Assembly: GCA_964463375.1 (NCBI GenBank)
Contig: CAYXBQ010000007.1
Span: forward strand, 24,619-88,618
DNA from: UMGS1696 sp964463375
GTDB taxonomy: Bacteria; Bacillota; Clostridia; Oscillospirales; CAG-272
Reading direction: 5' to 3'
DNA length: 64,000 nt
Below are positions 61,415-64,000 of this stretch, one piece after another. The position numbers were made by a program, and so were the translations under genes. Position 1 is the stretch's first letter, and each line of letters begins with the position of its first letter. Under the pieces are notes generated by a model, which saw only the letters and a program-made list of their open reading frames with translations, did not search any database and had not been told where the DNA came from.

Positions 61415-61513
61415 TAGGAACGGGGGATTGTTAACAAAATATATAAAAAGTGAGGTGGGACTACGGCAAAGACGGCAGCTGATTTTGGGTATTTGATAGT
61501 ACAACTTTACCAA

Positions 61514-61557
61514 CACAAAAAGCCCTCGATCCATTTTGGAAACGAAGGCTATTTTGT
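61514..61557. terminator. Long hairpin, possible bidirectional terminator
   Basis: CACAAAAAGCC (61514-61524) pairs with GGCTATTTTGTG (61546-61557), plus inner TCG/CGA. It separates the MarR operon from the CRISPR region. The stretch 61415-61605 holds no gene. Confidence 0.6.
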
Positions 61558-61607
61558 GTATATGCCGGGAAAAGCCGCCCACCCAGACTGGACAGAGGGG
61601 GCATGGA

Positions 61608-61696
61608 GGATCACCCCCGCGTGTGCGGGGAAAAAGTTAAGTTTTTACTTGACTATATTATAGCACAGGATCACCCCCGCGTGTGCGGGGAAAAAG
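61608..61696 (-). CRISPR. Two-repeat mini-array, CreA-like candidate
   Basis: Two copies of the array repeat core (GGATCACCCCCGCG...GGGGAAAAAG at 61608-61636 and 61668-61696, each with one extra A relative to the main array) enclose one 31-nt spacer (61637-61667). Read on the minus strand, the spacer begins TGTGCTATAATATAGTCAAG. Positions 2-19 match the minus-strand promoter of the small ORF at 61899-62060 at 17 of 18 positions (62127-62144). It lies 936 nt from the main array. Confidence 0.7.
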
Positions 61697-61898
61697 TTAA
61701 AAAACCAACCAAGTGGGCAAAATTCGCAGATTACCCCACACGGCAACGGCATTTATATTTCGCCAAGTAGCACGCCTGGGTTGCGTACTGCTCTGGACAT
61801 CGTTTTTATTGTTTCTTTCATATTTTGCTTTTTCTATCACCGACAGTGTCATTTCTCACAGGATATTTATGTCACGTGGCGAATAGTCCTATCTCTTT
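61697..61898. other. Gap without gene
   Basis: No ORF or clear promoter on either strand. A weak minus-strand TATAAA near 61752 could lead towards the mini-array; it lacks a good -35. Confidence 0.4.
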
Positions 61899-62060
61899 TT
61901 AACCGTCCATGGTCTTTCTCCGGCATTTCAATTTTTCCGCATGTGCATCCTGTATCTTCTGGCAGAGCCAAATGACCTTATCCACGATCGTGATGATCGC
62001 AGCGATCAAACCAATCACAGTAGCAACAAACATAAATGTTTCCATACTGAACAGTTCCAT
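61899..62060 (-). CDS. Small single-TM membrane protein, CreT-like toxin candidate
   Basis: A 53-aa peptide: short N-terminus, one hydrophobic helix (about residues 9-26, FMFVATVIGLIAAIITIV), then DKVIWLCQKI and a basic tail KLKCRRKTMDG. Shape and size resemble type I holin-like toxins (TxpA/Fst group), although sequence identity with a named family was not established. ATG 62060 or 62045 may be used; a TTG start at 62111 gives 70 aa. All have weak ribosome sites. Driven by a consensus promoter whose -10 is matched by the mini-array spacer. Confidence 0.5.
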   Translation of the reverse strand: MELFSMETFMFVATVIGLIAAIITIVDKVIWLCQKIQDAHAEKLKCRRKTMDG

Positions 62061-62134
62061 TTCTAGAGGTTGTATCTCGCACGGGTTAGCGGTGGCAACC
62101 TTCTTTGTCAATTCTTGATTTCTCTATTGACTTT

Positions 62135-62163
62135 ATTATAGCACGTTATGCATTTTTTGTCAA
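62135..62163 (-). promoter_or_regulatory. Consensus promoter of the small TM ORF
   Basis: TTGACA (62158-62163), 17-nt spacer, TATAAT (62135-62140) on the minus strand. Its extended -10 and start region, GTGCTATAATAAAGTCAA (62144-62127), match the mini-array spacer at 17 of 18 bases. Adjacent 5' bases (TAA) could serve as an A(-1)-type PAM. Confidence 0.85.
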
Positions 62164-62229
62164 GGGATAACAAAAACTTGCCTCGAAAAAAAACGCTATA
62201 CTATATCCATCAAATCAAACCAATTATAA

Positions 62230-62560
62230 GAAGCGTTCACAAATGTAAAGATCGGGAGTATAACTAAAGATAAAACAACAACGTTTCTCGATATTGCAAA
62301 ATCGTATGTCGATGATGTTGGGAAATTCTTTTTGGGCAAGATGTCCCCTTTGCAGTCAATGTAAATATATCATGTAAACTGTTGATCAAATTGACCATGA
62401 TAAACAATCTCTAACCGATAAATGCAAGAGCAGTTATGACTTAACGAAACTTTATAATGTTATTAAGGGCAGTGGGAATGCTGTAAATAGATTGTTGTGT
62501 AAGGATAGTTCAATCGCCACGAAGTGTTCACATGAAGTATGTGTAAAGATTGAATATTAG
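62230..62560 (+). pseudogene. Decayed coding remnant
   Basis: Two long stop-free stretches on the plus strand lack start codons: one (about 62230-62364, with KSYVDDVGKFFLGKMS) ends in TAA, the second (about 62375-62560, with DLTKLYNVIKGSGNAVNRLL) ends in TAG. Composition looks like protein. It may be one gene broken by a frameshift, or a fragment left by recombination near the array. AT-rich compared with the rest of the window. Confidence 0.4.
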
Positions 62561-62631
62561 GTGATTTGCCAATGAGCTCGTCATCAAACTGGGTACATTC
62601 CTTTTAGATTTATAGGGATTCTTTCGTAGTA

Positions 62632-64000
62632 AGATCACCCCCGCATGTGCGGGGAAAAGGCAGAAGATAGTGCGGCGAATTTATCCTGCACAGGATCACC
62701 CCCGCGTGTGCGGGGAAAAGAGCTTGTCTCCGGTTTTCCCAATGTATCCTGCAGGATCACCCCCGCGTGTGCGGGGAAAAGAAGAATGGTGGACAAATCC
62801 AGCGTCCCGGAAAAGGATCACCCCCGCGTGTGCGGGGAAAAGGTGCGCAAGCCTGCAATGCTGGAGGCGAAGGAGGGATCACCCCCGCGTGTGCGGGGAA
62901 AAGCTACATCGGAGAGTCCGGCGAACTGATCGAAAAGGATCACCCCCGCGTGTGCGGGGAAAAGGAATATGCAGATCGCCGGGTTTGATGTGGATGAGGA
63001 TCACCCCCGCGTGTGCGGGGAAAAGCAAATCCTCTGCTTTTAGTTAAAATTCCAACTGGGATCACCCCCGCGTGTGCGGGGAAAAGACCGTGCACCGCTG
63101 TGGCGGGCGCCGAAAAAAAGGATCACCCCCGCGTGTGCGGGGAAAAGGAGTTTGCCGAGAAGTACTCCGGGGACAATGCAGGATCACCCCCGCGTGTGCG
63201 GGGAAAAGGCATCCTTTTCCATATCTGCTCGGGATACGGACGGATCACCCCCGCGTGTGCGGGGAAAAGGGTATCCACTGCCCGCTCCCTGGTACGTCTA
63301 TAGGATCACCCCCGCGTGTGCGGGGAAAAGTTATGTGCCAAAACAATTTGTGATTGCGAACTAGGATCACCCCCGCGTGTGCGGGGAAAAGCAATCCCGG
63401 AAGTATTATTGTTTGGCTATGATAGGATCACCCCCGCGTGTGCGGGGAAAAGCTGCACAGCGAGTTCGGCTTCGGCAAGCGACGAGGATCACCCCCGCGT
63501 GTGCGGGGAAAAGTTTTCTCCTCCAACATTTCCCGTCCGTCCACACGGATCACCCCCGCGTGTGCGGGGAAAAGCAGCGTTTTTCTCCTTTTTTGTGCAA
63601 CGCTGTGGGATCACCCCCGCGTGTGCGGGGAAAAGTATAGCAGCCGCTGGAATCCCTCGATGGTGGGAGGATCACCCCCGCGTGTGCGGGGAAAAGTCCG
63701 GGCGCAGGAGCATGGACACCAGCCTTGTAGGATCACCCCCGCGTGTGCGGGGAAAAGGAAAGCACCATGCACACGATTTGCAATCAAGAAGGATCACCCC
63801 CGCGTGTGCGGGGAAAAGGGACGATCACTTGTGGAAATTTTTGGACATAAAGGATCCCCCCCGCGTGTGCGGGGAAAAGTATGCGGTGTCATAATCTTGA
63901 CCTTGCGGCAGAGGATCACCCCCGCGTGTGCGGGGAAAAGGCCATGATGTCAGCCGGGGAGAGTTCGGTGCTAGGATCACCCCCGCGTGTGCGGGGAAAA
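62632..64000 (-). CRISPR. Type I-E-like CRISPR array, trailer end
   Basis: Twenty-three repeats of 28 nt at exactly 61-nt spacing (62632, 62693 ... 63974), with 22 spacers of 33 nt, all different. The last repeat is cut by the window edge. Core CCCCGCGTGTGCGGGG forms the hairpin, the type I-E signature; sense strand is minus, ending in GTGATCC. The first repeat (62632-62659) is mutated (leading AG, and CAT for CGT), so it is the trailer end. Another variant repeat is at 63852 (CACC to CCCC). No cas gene is visible here. Confidence 0.97.

Noticed and set aside
61608..61696. Mini-array as a plain leftover of the main array
   Set aside because: Not excluded, but the nearly intact repeats and the spacer match to the adjacent promoter make an active role the better hypothesis.
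61781..61975. 64-aa plus-strand ORF overlapping the toxin candidate
   Set aside because: No promoter, ribosome site or recognisable pattern. The minus-strand ORF has a strong promoter and a TM helix.
62645..63947. Overlapping ORFs rich in PPRVRGK, ITPACAGK and HPRVCGEK repeats
   Set aside because: They are translations of the CRISPR repeat in three frames, with no ribosome site and no independent coding signal.
62693..63973. Self-targeting by main-array spacers
   Set aside because: I saw no spacer matching another part of this window by eye; a search against the full genome would be decisive.

Overview
The window looks like a chromosomal segment of a spore-forming, fairly GC-rich member of the Clostridia (Bacillota), probably a gut-type Oscillospirales or Christensenellales relative. 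The evidence is spoVT, a complete cotJABC spore-coat operon, a SleB-type cortex hydrolase, sigma-A promoters of TTGACA-N17-TATAAT form, AGGAGG-type ribosome binding sites, and a type I-E-like CRISPR repeat. No ribosomal RNA, phage block, insertion sequence or replication origin was seen.

1-16 kb, mostly minus strand: housekeeping genes (threonylcarbamoyl-AMP synthase, release factor 1, KDPG aldolase fused to a glyoxalase-like domain, M18 aminopeptidase, lytic transglycosylase, coaE, ftsH, hpt, tilS). Inside this is a flavin-based extracellular electron transfer-like cluster at 6.2-10.9 kb (EetB-, EetA-, ApbE-like genes, a membrane FMN-binding protein and a wall-anchored Tp47-like protein). 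Its promoter carries a DtxR/IdeR-like inverted repeat between -35 and -10.

15.6-30 kb: sortase B, rlmA and a glycosyltransferase; sleB; a solute-binding lipoprotein and miaA; a four-gene minus operon (TIM-barrel epimerase, HAD, DUF1643, nucleoside hydrolase); a second solute-binding lipoprotein; an NhaC antiporter with a compact folded leader; and a carA homologue that has lost the whole glutaminase triad.

30-50 kb: phosphoglucomutase, an unknown gene, htpG with a Cys/His-rich insertion, paaK plus an ACT protein, sfsA, and a glycan-degradation region (GH16, rhamnosidase-like, GH2 and two more solute-binding lipoproteins). At 42.3-43.0 kb a tandem duplication carries two tRNA-Pro(GGG) genes, each followed by a strongly promoted putative small RNA; the second copy has an extra perfect 14-bp hairpin.

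50-61 kb: MFS and AraC genes, rnhA, DUF1294, cotJABC, then a seven-gene minus operon (DUF5131/flavin-oxidase fusion, MarR, OB-fold protein, two amidohydrolases, MATE pump, aldo/keto reductase). Its promoter has one palindrome filling the spacer and a second at the start site, as expected for MarR autoregulation.

61.6-64 kb: a CRISPR region. The trailer end of a 23-repeat array runs off the right edge. About 0.9 kb to its left lies a separate two-repeat, one-spacer mini-array. Between them is a small single-TM protein gene with a consensus promoter. The 5' (seed) part of the mini-array spacer matches that promoter at 17 of 18 positions over the -10 element. This is the geometry of a CreTA-like, CRISPR-guarded toxin-antitoxin pair and is the main candidate for a new system here. 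No cas gene is in the window; the array orientation predicts the leader, and probably the cas genes, beyond position 64000.
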